A model generated the notes under the pieces. The model was not told the DNA's origin, made no database searches, and saw only the letters and a program-made list of their open reading frames with translations. DNA of 64,000 bases from Paraburkholderia sp. CNPSo 3274 (lineage in GTDB: Bacteria > Pseudomonadota > Gammaproteobacteria > Burkholderiales > Burkholderiaceae), in contig NZ_JAMBPR010000019.1 in the NCBI RefSeq assembly GCF_024206475.1, positions 1 through 64,000 on the forward strand, given 5' to 3'. The position numbers and the translations under genes are program-made. Shown one piece after another: positions 24,768 to 33,650 of this stretch. The stretch's first letter is position 1. Every line of letters starts with the position of its first letter.

Positions 24768-25703
24768 ATGCCCTTGGACCGTTTCCAGGAGATGCAGATT
24801 TTCACGCGCATCGTCGACCGCCGCAGCTTCACGCAGGCGGCCGACGATCTGAACTTGCCGCGGGCGACGGTCACCAATTCGATCAAGCGCCTCGAAGCGC
24901 GCCTTGGCGTGCGTTTGCTCGAACGCACCACGCGTCAGGTCAAGCCGACGCTCGACGGCGACGCCTACTACCAGCGCTGCCTGCGCCTGCTCGCCGACCT
25001 CGAGGAAACCGAGGAGGCGTTTCGCGACACCGATCCGCAGGGGCGCTTGCGCGTGAACATGCAGGGGACGCTCACGCAGTATTTCGTGATGCCGCGCCTG
25101 CCCGACTTTCTCGCGCGCTATCCGCGGATCGAGTTCTTCATCGGCTCGGGTGACCACTTTGTCGATCTCGTGCGCGAGGGCGTGGACTGCGTGCTGCGCG
25201 CGGGCGAACTGGCCGACTCCTCGATGATTGCGCGGCGCGTGGCGCTGCTGGAGCAGGTGACCTGCGCGAGCCCCGCGTATCTGGAACGGCATGGCGACCC
25301 GAAATCGATCGAGGCGCTCGCCGGCACGCACACGGGAAATCCGGGGCGGTTGGGTAGACCCGGCCATCGGGCCGTGAACTATGTTTCGCCGTCCACGGGC
25401 CGCGCGCTCCCACTCGAATTCACGACCGCTGACGGTATCGCCGACGTGACGCTGCCGGGCCCGGTGGCCGTGAACGGCGCGGAACTCTACACGGCGGGCG
25501 CGCTGGCGGGGCTCGGCATCGTTCAGGTGCCGCGCTACCGCGTGCGCGAACTGCTCGCCAACGGCGAGCTGTGCGTCGTGCTGCCCGCGCATCCGCCGCC
25601 GCCCTTGCCGGTCTCGGTGCTGTACCCGCAGAACCGCCAGTTGTCGCTGCGCGTGCGCGCTTTCGCCGACTGGCTCGTGCAGGTATTTGCCGAGGTTGCC
25701 TGA
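24768..25703 (+). CDS. LysR-family transcriptional regulator
   Basis: A 311-residue LysR regulator of the CrgA-like group. The winged helix occupies about 1-62 (MQIFTRIVDRRSFTQAADDL) and the effector domain about 90-305. Start ATG 24768 (MPLDRFQEMQ) is the usual N-terminus. A Gly/Pro/Arg-rich stretch of about 13 residues (HTGNPGRLGRPGH, ~199-211) lies where relatives pass straight from LEALAG to HRAVNY. That looks like a small insertion. It follows phnN by 119 bp; neither neighbour suggests its target. Confidence 0.85.
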   Translation: MPLDRFQEMQIFTRIVDRRSFTQAADDLNLPRATVTNSIKRLEARLGVRLLERTTRQVKPTLDGDAYYQRCLRLLADLEETEEAFRDTDPQGRLRVNMQGTLTQYFVMPRLPDFLARYPRIEFFIGSGDHFVDLVREGVDCVLRAGELADSSMIARRVALLEQVTCASPAYLERHGDPKSIEALAGTHTGNPGRLGRPGHRAVNYVSPSTGRALPLEFTTADGIADVTLPGPVAVNGAELYTAGALAGLGIVQVPRYRVRELLANGELCVVLPAHPPPPLPVSVLYPQNRQLSLRVRAFADWLVQVFAEVA

Positions 25704-25762
25704 GATGGCTTGAGCGCGCCGGGGCGGCTTGATCAGTCGCGCCCGGTTGCGATCAGTCGTCT

Positions 25763-26587
25763 TTACGTGCGCCGCGCGACCATGCCGGACACACGCGCCG
25801 CGGCTTGCTGAAGCGGATCGAGGAAGGTCTTCACCATCTGTTTGGCCGACGTGCGCTGCGCGTTGCCGCTGATGTTCATCGCGGCGATCACGCGGCCCTG
25901 CCGGTTGCGGATAGGCGCGGAGATCGAGATGAGGCCGCCTTCCAGTTCCTGATCGACAATGGCCCAGCCCTGCTGGCGCACCTGGCCGATGATCTTCTTG
26001 AGTTCGCCGACGTCGGTGACCGTGCGCGCCGTATGCGCATAGAGCGGCGAGGAGCCGAGCGTTTCGTCGAGCGCGGCGTCGTCGAGCGAGGCGAGCAGCA
26101 CGCGCCCCATGGAGGTGCAGTATGCGGGCAGGCGGCTGCCGATCGAGAGGTTGATCGTCATGATCTTATGCGTGGGCACGCGCAGCACGTAGACGATCTC
26201 GGTGCGGTCGAGCACGGCCGCCGAGCAGCTCTCATGCACTTCCTGCGACAGCTCCTCCATCACCGGCTCGGCGAGATTCCAGAACGGCATCGACGTGAGG
26301 TACGCGAAGCCCAGGTCGAGAATGCGCGGGGTGAGGCGAAAGAGCCGCCCCTCGGCTTCGACGTAGCCGAGCGTCTGCAGCGTGAGCAGAATGCGGCGCG
26401 CCCCGGCGCGCGTGAGGCCCGTGGCGGCGGCGACGTCGGTGAGGGTCTGCTCGGGATGCTCGGCGTTGAACGCGCGGATCACCGAAAGCCCACGCGCGAA
26501 TGACTGCACATAGGAGTCGCCCGGCTTTTCGGGAATCTCCTGCTGGTCGGTGGAGCGGTCTGGCGAGGCACTGGAAGCAGAATTCAT
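25763..26587 (-). CDS. pcaR: IclR-family regulator, PcaR/PobR-like
   Basis: A 274-residue IclR-family protein with a winged helix (about 28-85; SFARGLSVIRAFNAEHPEQTLTDVAAATGLTRAGARRIL) and an IclR effector domain (about 100-270). The YVQSFARGLSVIRAF opening and length are those of the beta-ketoadipate regulators PcaR/PcaU/PobR. The 3-oxoadipyl-CoA thiolase gene 5 kb away has PcaR-like boxes, which supports the name. ATG 26587 (MNSASSASPDRS) was chosen over a longer reading. Other protocatechuate or aromatic regulators of the family cannot be excluded. Confidence 0.75.
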   Translation of the reverse strand: MNSASSASPDRSTDQQEIPEKPGDSYVQSFARGLSVIRAFNAEHPEQTLTDVAAATGLTRAGARRILLTLQTLGYVEAEGRLFRLTPRILDLGFAYLTSMPFWNLAEPVMEELSQEVHESCSAAVLDRTEIVYVLRVPTHKIMTINLSIGSRLPAYCTSMGRVLLASLDDAALDETLGSSPLYAHTARTVTDVGELKKIIGQVRQQGWAIVDQELEGGLISISAPIRNRQGRVIAAMNISGNAQRTSAKQMVKTFLDPLQQAAARVSGMVARRT

Positions 26588-27230
26588 GGGCGTGGCGTTC
26601 GATCTTGCTGCGGCGCTTGAAGAACCTATCAAGATAACCCAAGCGATCGGTTTCGCCAACAAGCGGCGAGGGCGAGGCGGGCGCAAACTTTCGGGGCAGG
26701 GCGCCCGAGTCAACATCGAGAGTGTGGCGTGGCATGACACGCGTCAAATGCGCACACCAAATCATTTGGTATTCAGATATTGATTCCAGTCAATTAATTG
26801 CGGTCGAAAAGTGATTGGCGAATGAATTGATCATTTAGAGCTGAATATCGGCGCGGCCTGAAATTAAAAAAGAAAAAGGTGAAGTCGAAATTCGAAAGAA
26901 TTGGCGCATTTCCTGACGATTCTTCGATTACGCCGCGCGTGTCTCCGTCCGCCACTTCGCTTGCGCGCGCGCTGGCTCTCACGCTGAAACCGCCACGCAG
27001 TGGGGGTTTTCTGGATGAAAGCTATTGGAAAGATAATTGCGGCTTTCCGTCGCGCTTGCCTTGGCGAGCTTTGTCCCGCTGGTGAATCCTTAGCAAAGAT
27101 CAAATTTTGAGATTGGTGCTTTCCGTAGAATCGCGCTGAATACGATACGGGTGCATTTTGCGTGGCGAATTTGCGATGCAAATGTGTTGGGTGTTACGCG
27201 TTTTGGTGGACAACGGAAGAACAGGCAAAC
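26588..27230. other. AT-richer intergenic region upstream of cyoA and pcaR
   Basis: About 640 bp between the divergent pcaR-like gene and cyoA, with no supported gene and notably lower GC from about 26750 to 27230. It holds the palindrome at 26756-26770. It should contain the promoters of both transcripts, but no convincing -35/-10 pair was singled out. Confidence 0.5.
26756..26770. promoter_or_regulatory. 15-bp palindrome upstream of the pcaR-like gene
   Basis: ACCAAATCATTTGGT is perfect around a single central C, 169 bp before the pcaR-like start and 460 bp before cyoA. It differs from the GTTCG-type boxes before the thiolase gene. It could be an operator for either flanking gene. Confidence 0.45.
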
Positions 27231-28124
27231 ATGAAAGACAGAAAAGCCTTTAAAAGGTGGTTAATCCCCCTCGGCAGCGGGCTGCTCGTTTCTCTTGCGG
27301 GGTGCAGCGGCAATTTTGCCGTGCTGGACCCGAAGGGCAGCGTGGGCGCGGCCGAGAAGTCGCTCATCCTCACGGCCACGTGGGCCATGCTGCTGGTCGT
27401 GGTGCCCGTCATCATCCTGACGCTCCTGTTCGCGTGGCGCTACCGCGCCTCGAACCGCAACGCGACCTACGCGCCGAAGTGGGCCCACTCCACGGCGATC
27501 GAAGTGGTGGTCTGGGCCATTCCGGCCGCGATCATCCTGTTCCTCGCCATCCTCACGTGGCGCACCTCGCACGAGCTCGACCCGTACAAGCCGCTGGAGT
27601 CGAGCGTGAAGCCCATCAACGTCGAGGTCGTCGCGCTCGACTGGAAGTGGCTCTTCATCTACCCCGACCTCGGCATTGCCTCGGTGAACCAGCTCGCGGT
27701 GCCGGTGGGCACGCCGGTCAACTTCCGCATCACGTCGGACTCGGTGATGAATTCGTTCTTCATCCCGCAGCTGGGCACCCAGGTCTACGCCATGGCGGGC
27801 ATGCAAACGCGTCTGCACCTGATCGCCGACGAAGCGGGCGATTTCGACGGTCTCTCGTCCAACTACAGCGGCAAGGGCTTCTCGGACATGAAGTTCCGCA
27901 CGCTCGCCACGAGCCAGCAGGACTTCGACGCGTGGGTGCAGAAGGTGAAGACGTCGTCCACCCAGCTTTCGATGGACGAGTACGCAACGGTTTCGAAGCC
28001 GCAGGAGAAGGCGCCGGTGCAGTACTTCTCGACCGTCGACCCGAAGCTCTTCAATAACATCATCGCGAAGTACAACAACGGGCACGTCACGATTTTCGAC
28101 CCGTCTTGCGTGACCAAGGGGTAA
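27231..28124 (+). CDS. cyoA: cytochrome bo3 ubiquinol oxidase subunit II
   Basis: A 297-residue lipoprotein subunit of the proton-pumping quinol oxidase. The lipoprotein signal ends at Cys25 (SLAGC). Two TM helices (about 48-70 and 90-112) anchor the periplasmic cupredoxin domain (about 125-240), which lacks the Cu_A ligands, as expected of quinol oxidases. A CyoA-specific C-terminal domain follows. ATG 27231 is the start of the cyoABCD operon, preceded by a weak AACAGG site. Heme O synthase (cyoE) is absent from this operon. Confidence 0.95.
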   Translation: MKDRKAFKRWLIPLGSGLLVSLAGCSGNFAVLDPKGSVGAAEKSLILTATWAMLLVVVPVIILTLLFAWRYRASNRNATYAPKWAHSTAIEVVVWAIPAAIILFLAILTWRTSHELDPYKPLESSVKPINVEVVALDWKWLFIYPDLGIASVNQLAVPVGTPVNFRITSDSVMNSFFIPQLGTQVYAMAGMQTRLHLIADEAGDFDGLSSNYSGKGFSDMKFRTLATSQQDFDAWVQKVKTSSTQLSMDEYATVSKPQEKAPVQYFSTVDPKLFNNIIAKYNNGHVTIFDPSCVTKG

Positions 28125-28129
28125 GCAGC

Positions 28130-30139
28130 ATGTTCGGAAAACTCACATTAGAGGCGATCCCGTTCGATCAGCCCATCATCATGGGCGCGGCGGCGTTCAT
28201 GGCACTGATCGTCCTCGGCGTGCTCGGTCTCGTCACCGTGACCGGCAAGTGGAAGTACATCTGGACCGAGTGGCTCACGAGTGTGGACCACAAACGCATC
28301 GGCGTGATGTACATGATCGTGGCGGTGCTCATGCTCGTGCGCGGCTTCGCCGACGCGGTCATGATGCGTATCCAGCAGGCCATGGCGTTCGATTCGCCCG
28401 GCTATCTGCCGCCGCATCACTTCGACCAGATCTTCACGGCGCATGGCGTCATCATGATCTTCTTCATGGCGATGGCGCTCATGGTCGGCTTCTTCAACCT
28501 TGTCGTGCCCCTGCAGATCGGCGCGCGCGATGTGGCGTTCCCGTTCCTGAACTCGCTTTCGTTCTGGATGACGGCGATCAGTGCGATCCTCATCAACCTC
28601 TCGCTCGTGATCGGCGAGTTCGCGAAGGTGGGCTGGCTCGCGTATCCGCCGCTCTCTGAACTGCAGTTCAGTCCAGACGTGGGGGTGGACTACTACATCT
28701 GGTCGGTCCAGCTCTCAGGTGTCGGCACATTGATCACGGCCGTGAACTTCTTCGTCACGATCCTCAAGATGCGCGCGCCCGGCATGACGCTCATGAAGAT
28801 GCCCGTGTTCACGTGGACGGCGCTGTGCTCGAACGTGCTCATCATGGCCACGTTCCCGATCCTCACGATCGCCGTGGCGCTGCTCGGCCTCGATCGCTAC
28901 GTCGGCACGCACTTCTTCACGAACGAGCTTGGCGGCAACGCCATGCTGTATCTGAACCTGATCTGGGCGTGGGGTCACCCCGAGGTGTACATCCTCGTGC
29001 TGCCTGCGTTCGGCATCTATTCGGAAGTGATGGCCACGTTCTGCAAGAAGCCGCTGTTCGGCTACAAGACGATGGTGTACGCCTCGTGCGCGATCATGGT
29101 GCTGGCGTTCCTCGTGTGGGCGCACCACTTCTTCACGATGGGTTCGGGCGCCGACGTCAACGCGTTCTTCGGTATCGCGACGATGATTATCGCCATTCCC
29201 ACCGGCGTGAAGATCTTCAACTGGCTGTTCACGATGTATCGCGGCCGTGTGCACTTCACCGCGCCCGTGCTCTGGACCGTCGGCTTCATGGTGACGTTCT
29301 CGATCGCCGGCATGACCGGCGTGATGCTCGCGATTCCGGGTGCGGACTTCGTGCTCCACAACTCGCTCTTCCTGGTCGCTCACTTCCACAACGCGATTAT
29401 CGGCGGCGTGGTGTTCGGTTACCTCGCGGGCCTGCAGTACTGGTTCCCGAAGGTGTTCGGCTTGAAGCCCAGCGAAAAGCTCGGCAAGGCGTCGTTCTGG
29501 TGCTGGTTCGTCGGCTTCTACGTGGCCTTCGTGCCGCTCTACGTGCTCGGTTTCATGGGCGCAACGCGCCGTACCAACCACTACGACGTGCCCGAATGGC
29601 ATCCGTACTTCGTCGTCGCCGCAATTGGCGCTGCGATCATCGCGGTCGGCATCGTGTTCCAGGTCCTGCTGTGGGTCATGGCCTTCGTAAACCGCAACAA
29701 GGCCGAATGCAAGGACGTGACGGGCGACCCGTGGGACGGTCGCACGCTCGAATGGGCAACGTCGTCGCCGCCGGCGGTTTATAACTTCGCGGTCATTCCG
29801 CACGTGGACGAGATCGACGCTTTCGCGCACATGAAGGAAGCGGGCCGCGGTCCGGGGCTCGCCGCGAAATATAGCGACATCCACATGCCGTCGAACACGT
29901 CGGCGGGCTTCGTCATCGGCATGTTCAGCCTCGTGCTGGGTTTCGCGGCCGTGTGGCACATCACGTGGCTTGCGGTGCTCGGGTTCGTTGGCGTCGCGCT
30001 GACGGTCATCTTGAAGAGCTTCGGCAACAACGACGGTTATTACATTCCGGCCGCGAAGGTCCGCGAGATCGAAGAACGGCGCTTTGGCACCGGCGCCGCC
30101 GTGGCCAAGCGTGACCTGGTCGCCGAGGAGGCAGTCTGA
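28130..30139 (+). CDS. cyoB: cytochrome bo3 ubiquinol oxidase subunit I
   Basis: A 669-residue heme-copper oxidase subunit with about 15 TM helices, reducing O2 to water and pumping protons at the inner membrane. Heme and copper ligands are His105 (FTAHGV), His283 with Tyr287 (GHPEVY), His332-His333 (AHHFF), and His418/His420 (AHFHN), all one residue off E. coli numbering. It starts five bases after cyoA's stop and overlaps cyoC by one base (TGATG). Confidence 0.97.
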   Translation: MFGKLTLEAIPFDQPIIMGAAAFMALIVLGVLGLVTVTGKWKYIWTEWLTSVDHKRIGVMYMIVAVLMLVRGFADAVMMRIQQAMAFDSPGYLPPHHFDQIFTAHGVIMIFFMAMALMVGFFNLVVPLQIGARDVAFPFLNSLSFWMTAISAILINLSLVIGEFAKVGWLAYPPLSELQFSPDVGVDYYIWSVQLSGVGTLITAVNFFVTILKMRAPGMTLMKMPVFTWTALCSNVLIMATFPILTIAVALLGLDRYVGTHFFTNELGGNAMLYLNLIWAWGHPEVYILVLPAFGIYSEVMATFCKKPLFGYKTMVYASCAIMVLAFLVWAHHFFTMGSGADVNAFFGIATMIIAIPTGVKIFNWLFTMYRGRVHFTAPVLWTVGFMVTFSIAGMTGVMLAIPGADFVLHNSLFLVAHFHNAIIGGVVFGYLAGLQYWFPKVFGLKPSEKLGKASFWCWFVGFYVAFVPLYVLGFMGATRRTNHYDVPEWHPYFVVAAIGAAIIAVGIVFQVLLWVMAFVNRNKAECKDVTGDPWDGRTLEWATSSPPAVYNFAVIPHVDEIDAFAHMKEAGRGPGLAAKYSDIHMPSNTSAGFVIGMFSLVLGFAAVWHITWLAVLGFVGVALTVILKSFGNNDGYYIPAAKVREIEERRFGTGAAVAKRDLVAEEAV

Positions 30140-30750
30140 TGTTACAGAAAACCAATGCGGCAACCCTTGCCGAACTCGATCACCACGATCACCCGCAGTC
30201 GCACTCGGTATTCGGCTTCTGGGTCTACCTGATGACCGACTGCCTGCTGTTCGCGGCGCTGTTCGCCACGTTTGGCGTGCTGGGCCACCAGTTCGCGGGC
30301 GGCCCCACGGGCAAGGACCTGTTCGACATTCCGGGCGTCGCGCTCGAAACGGCCGTGCTGCTGCTTTCGAGCATCACGTACGGCTTTGCGATGCTCGGCG
30401 CGCACCAGCGCAAGAACGGCGTGGTGCTCGGCTGGCTCGCCGTCACCTTCATTCTGGGTGCGTCGTTCCTCGTGCTCGAACTGCGCGAGTTCTCGCACCT
30501 GATCGCAGATGGTGCCGGCCCGCAGCGCAGCGCGTTCCTTTCGTCGTTCTTCACGCTTGTCGCCACGCACGGCCTGCACGTGTTCTTCGGCCTGCTGTGG
30601 ATGCTCGTGATGATGATCCAGGTGGTGCGCGCACAGCAGCTGGGCGAGCAGGAAATCCGCCGTCTCACGTGCCTGAGCCTCTTCTGGCACTTTCTCGACG
30701 TGGTGTGGATCTGCGTGTTTTCTTTTGTCTATCTGGGGAGCGTGCTCTAA
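30139..30750 (+). CDS. cyoC: cytochrome bo3 ubiquinol oxidase subunit III
   Basis: A 203-residue inner-membrane subunit with five TM helices, of the heme-copper oxidase subunit III family. GFWVYLMTDCLLFAALFATF opens TM1, and THGLHVFFGLLWML and WHFLDVVWICVF are conserved. It contributes to assembly and stability. The start overlaps the cyoB stop; the stop abuts cyoD's ATG. Confidence 0.95.
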   Translation: MLQKTNAATLAELDHHDHPQSHSVFGFWVYLMTDCLLFAALFATFGVLGHQFAGGPTGKDLFDIPGVALETAVLLLSSITYGFAMLGAHQRKNGVVLGWLAVTFILGASFLVLELREFSHLIADGAGPQRSAFLSSFFTLVATHGLHVFFGLLWMLVMMIQVVRAQQLGEQEIRRLTCLSLFWHFLDVVWICVFSFVYLGSVL

Positions 30751-31071
30751 ATGGCTCAATCTCATGCAGAGTCGCACGGCAGCCTCGGCAGCTATGTGGC
30801 GGGCTTCATTCTTTCGGTGCTGCTTACCGCGGGCGCATTCGCCGTTGTCCTGCACGGCACGCTCGATGCCACCACGGCCATGATCGTGATCGCGGTGCTC
30901 GCCTTCGTCCAGGTGGTCGTGCACCTCGTGTTCTTCCTGCATCTGAACACGTCGCCGGGGCAGGGCTGGAATGTGCTGTCGCTCGCGTACACGGTGTTGG
31001 CCGCCGCGTTCCTGATCTTCGGCACGATCTGGGTCATGCACAACGTCGGCATGCTCATGATGTCGCGTTAA
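30751..31071 (+). CDS. cyoD: cytochrome bo3 ubiquinol oxidase subunit IV
   Basis: A 106-residue small subunit with three TM helices (about 15-35, 42-64, 75-97). HAESHGSLGSYVAGFILSVL and VVHLVFFLHL are the family pattern. It begins directly at the cyoC stop. A terminator 46 bp downstream ends the operon. Confidence 0.95.
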   Translation: MAQSHAESHGSLGSYVAGFILSVLLTAGAFAVVLHGTLDATTAMIVIAVLAFVQVVVHLVFFLHLNTSPGQGWNVLSLAYTVLAAAFLIFGTIWVMHNVGMLMMSR

Positions 31072-31116
31072 GCGTTCGCCTCACTGGCTGGCGCCTCGCG
31101 CGCGCCTGAACTCGCG

Positions 31117-31148
31117 AAGCCGCACGGGCAGCGTCCTGTGCGGCTTTT
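31117..31148 (+). terminator. terminator of the cyo operon
   Basis: AAGCCGCACGGG (31117-31128) pairs with CCTGTGCGGCTT (31135-31146), with one mismatch, and runs into TTTT at the 3' side. It lies 46 bp after cyoD. Confidence 0.8.
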
Positions 31149-31173
31149 CACTTTTGGAGCCAGGTCCGCGTGC

Positions 31174-31203
31174 TTGACACCCGTCCCGGGACACGCCTAT
31201 TAT
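31174..31203 (+). promoter_or_regulatory. sigma-70-type promoter of the 3-oxoadipyl-CoA thiolase gene
   Basis: TTGACA (31174-31179) and TATTAT (31198-31203) are separated by 18 bp. This near-consensus pair should start transcription around 31210, giving a leader of about 155 nt. Confidence 0.65.
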
Positions 31204-31215
31204 GGCCATCAAATT

Positions 31216-31249
31216 GTTCGATTAACGATCATCGGTTCGACAGTCGAAC
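31216..31249. promoter_or_regulatory. two PcaR-like operator boxes
   Basis: GTTCGATTAACGATC (31216-31230) and GTTCGACAGTCGAAC (31235-31249) lie 19 bp apart start to start, just downstream of the -10. The second is a perfect palindrome around one base. Both resemble the GTTCGATAATCGCAC box I recall for PcaR of Pseudomonas putida. A weaker third element (AATCGCACGA) follows. The pcaR-like gene at 25763 is the obvious candidate binder. Confidence 0.65.
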
Positions 31250-31363
31250 AAATCGCACGAGGACGTGCGCGTTCGATCTCCCATTTTCGCCCGCGCAGTC
31301 CGTCAATCTCAATCATCTTTGCATGGGATCGCATCAAGTGCCTGCGATCGAAAGGAGACTCAC

Positions 31364-32566
31364 ATGACGGAAGCATTCATCTGCGACGCGATTCGCACGC
31401 CTATCGGCCGCTACGCGGGCGCCCTTGCCCAGGTTCGCGCCGACGACCTCGGCGCCGTTCCGCTCAAGGCGCTCATGGAGCGCAACAAGGACGTGGACTG
31501 GACGGCGATCGACGACGTCATCTACGGCTGCGCGAACCAGGCGGGCGAGGACAACCGTAACGTCGCGCGCATGTCGTCGCTGCTGGCGGGCTTGCCGCAG
31601 GCCGTGCCGGGCTCGACGGTGAACCGCCTGTGCGGCTCCGGCATGGATGCCGTGGGCATTGCCGCGCGCGCGCTCAAGTCCGGCGAAACCGGGCTGATGA
31701 TTGCGGGTGGCGTGGAAAGCATGAGCCGCGCGCCGTTCGTCATGGGCAAGTCGGCGAGCGCCTTCGCTCGCGACGCCGCGATTTACGACACGACGATTGG
31801 CTGGCGCTTCGTCAATCCGCTGATGAAGCAGCAGTACGGTGTGGACTCGATGCCGGAAACGGGCGAAAACGTCGCCGTCGACTACAACGTGAGCCGCGCC
31901 GATCAGGATGCGTTTGCGGTTCGCAGCCAGCAGAAGGCAGCTCGCGCACAGGCGGATGGCACGCTTGCGCAGGAGATCGTCGCGGTGACGATTGCGCAGA
32001 AGAAGGGCGATCCGATTGTTTTCTCGCGCGACGAGCATCCGCGTGAGACGAGCCTCGAAGCGCTCGCCAAGCTCAAGGGCGTCGTGCGTCCGGATGGCTC
32101 GGTGACGGCTGGCAACGCTTCGGGCGTGAATGATGGCGCTTGCGCGCTGCTCCTCGCCAATGAGGAAACCGCCAGGCGTTTTGGGCTCGTGCCGCGTGCG
32201 CGCGTGCTCGGTATCGCGACGGCTGGCGTCGCGCCGCGCGTGATGGGCATTGGTCCCGCGCCCGCTACGCAGAAGCTCCTCGCGCGTCTGAACATGACCA
32301 TCGACCAGTTCGATGTTATCGAGTTGAACGAAGCGTTTGCATCGCAAGGGCTCGCCGTGCTGCGCATGCTCGGCGTCGCCGATGACGATCCTCGTGTCAA
32401 TCCTAACGGCGGAGCAATTGCACTTGGCCATCCGCTCGGGATGAGCGGCGCGCGGCTCGTGACGACCGCCATGTATCAGCTCCATCGCACGCAAGGGCGT
32501 TTTGCGCTTTGCACGATGTGTATCGGCGTGGGGCAGGGGATTGCTATCGCGATCGAGCGCGTCTGA
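31364..32566 (+). CDS. pcaF: 3-oxoadipyl-CoA thiolase
   Basis: A 400-residue thiolase that splits 3-oxoadipyl-CoA into succinyl-CoA and acetyl-CoA, the last step of aromatic degradation by the beta-ketoadipate pathway. Catalytic residues are Cys90 (NRLCGSG), His356 (GHPLG) and Cys386 (MCIG). The start TEAFICDAIRTPIGRYAGAL, the exact length and AGEDNRNVARM are typical of PcaF/PaaJ rather than acetoacetyl-CoA thiolases. ATG 31364 has AAGGAG eight bases upstream. The gene stands alone; pcaIJ and pcaBDC are not here. PaaJ of phenylacetate breakdown is the main alternative. Confidence 0.88.
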   Translation: MTEAFICDAIRTPIGRYAGALAQVRADDLGAVPLKALMERNKDVDWTAIDDVIYGCANQAGEDNRNVARMSSLLAGLPQAVPGSTVNRLCGSGMDAVGIAARALKSGETGLMIAGGVESMSRAPFVMGKSASAFARDAAIYDTTIGWRFVNPLMKQQYGVDSMPETGENVAVDYNVSRADQDAFAVRSQQKAARAQADGTLAQEIVAVTIAQKKGDPIVFSRDEHPRETSLEALAKLKGVVRPDGSVTAGNASGVNDGACALLLANEETARRFGLVPRARVLGIATAGVAPRVMGIGPAPATQKLLARLNMTIDQFDVIELNEAFASQGLAVLRMLGVADDDPRVNPNGGAIALGHPLGMSGARLVTTAMYQLHRTQGRFALCTMCIGVGQGIAIAIERV

Positions 32567-32586
32567 TTTTTGGTCGCTCTGAATTG

Positions 32587-32622
32587 AAAAAGCCGTGGAT
32601 CGATTTGATCCGCGGCTTTTTT
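32587..32622 (+). terminator. terminator of pcaF
   Basis: AAAAGCCGTGGATC (32587-32600) pairs with GATCCGCGGCTTTT (32607-32620), with one mismatch, and continues into T. It lies 20 bp after the stop. Confidence 0.9.
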
Positions 32623-32942
32623 GTCTTGCTGCGTGCCCAACGCCCACACCTTCAGGGGCCTGGTACTGCGCATATGCCGATGCACACAGCAAAGCCGTGC
32701 AAAAAAAGAATTTCGATCTACGCAACAATTGCGCAATTCGTTTCAATGTGTAGTCGCACAGGAATTTGAGCCTCTGCAAATCCCTCGGCCATGAGCCGTA
32801 TTTGTTGGCGATAACTTGACTCGCTTCCGGCCAGGTAGCGGCCTCGTTTTAAAGCCCGCGCGTAGAATCGGTCGCACTTCGGCGCCACACGCCGATGCAA
32901 ATACGGCAATCAGTTCAAACCCGTTTGACGAGGAGAATGTGA
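32623..32942. other. intergenic region upstream of the secreted repeat protein
   Basis: About 320 bp without a supported gene. It contains a 12-bp palindrome AATTGCGCAATT (32727-32738) and a run of A at 32700-32706. The promoter of the next gene is probably in its right half, but no clear boxes were picked. Confidence 0.45.
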
Positions 32943-33560
32943 ATGACGAAGGCAGCGATTCTGGCGGCGGCATGGGTGGTGGGCGTTGGCATTTCGCAGG
33001 TGGCGTTTGCACAAAACGATGCGCCCGCTTCGGCGCCGCAGGGGCAAAGCGCGCTCGCCAGCGCGGCGCAGGAAGTGATTGCCAACGCGGAGCCGGTCCA
33101 TATCCAGGCGAAGATCGTCGGCATCGATCGCGCCGCGCGCGTCGTCACGCTGCGGGGGCCGCGCGGTAATGATGTCGATATCGCGCTCAGCCAGCAGGTC
33201 AGCAACTTCGATCAGCTCAACGTGGGCGACACCGTCGACGTGCTCTACAAGAATGCGCTCCTCGTGACAGCCGAAAAGGTAACGGGCAAGGACAAGGGTA
33301 TTCGCAAGCGTGTGGATACCAATGTTTATCTGCCCGCGTCGTCGGGCTACGACGCCGCGCGCCAGGTCGAAGTCCAGGCCACGGTGCAGCATATCAACGT
33401 GAAGAAGCGCGAAGTGACGCTGCGCGGCGCGTATCAGACTGTCACGCTGCAAGCCACGCCGGATATCGACCTCAAGACTTTGAAGGTCGGCGACACGATC
33501 CACGCTGTGTTCGTTTCCGCTTATGCGACACAGGTGACGCCGGTCGGCGCCGCGCAGTAA
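32943..33560 (+). CDS. secreted protein with two related beta domains, unknown function
   Basis: A 205-residue exported protein. The signal peptide covers about 1-23 (TKAAILAAAWVVGVGISQVAFA, cut before QNDAP). Two related units follow. In the first (about 50-105) VHIQAKIVGIDRAARVVTLRG leads to LNVGDTVDVLY; in the second (about 138-198) VEVQATVQHINVKKREVTLRG leads to LKVGDTIHAVF. Each looks like a small beta-barrel, as in periplasmic DUF5666-type folds. Start ATG 32943 follows GAGGAGAATGTGA. No neighbour hints at its job. Confidence 0.75.
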   Translation: MTKAAILAAAWVVGVGISQVAFAQNDAPASAPQGQSALASAAQEVIANAEPVHIQAKIVGIDRAARVVTLRGPRGNDVDIALSQQVSNFDQLNVGDTVDVLYKNALLVTAEKVTGKDKGIRKRVDTNVYLPASSGYDAARQVEVQATVQHINVKKREVTLRGAYQTVTLQATPDIDLKTLKVGDTIHAVFVSAYATQVTPVGAAQ

Positions 33561-33566
33561 GCACGT

Positions 33567-33596
33567 AAAAAAAGCCGGCGCATTGCGGCGCCGGCT
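33567..33596 (-). terminator. terminator of gabD
   Basis: On the minus strand a 9-bp perfect stem (33573-33581 with 33588-33596) runs into seven T (33573-33567). It lies beyond the rightward gene's terminator, so the two convergent transcripts pass each other's hairpin. Confidence 0.8.
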
Positions 33597-33611
33597 CCCT
33601 TTTACGATCCG

Positions 33612-33640
33612 AACGGGCGCCTGAGAAGGCGCCCGTTTTT
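33612..33640 (+). terminator. terminator of the secreted repeat protein gene
   Basis: AACGGGCGCC (33612-33621) and GGCGCCCGTT (33628-33637) form a perfect 10-bp stem followed by T (to 33640). It acts rightward and ends 11 bp before the gabD stop. Confidence 0.85.
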
Positions 33641-33650
33641 CGTCTGGTCG

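Noticed and set aside
28715..30163. 482-codon minus-strand frame opposite cyoB
   Set aside because: His/Glu/Arg-rich composition typical of an antisense shadow; cyoB on the other strand is certain.
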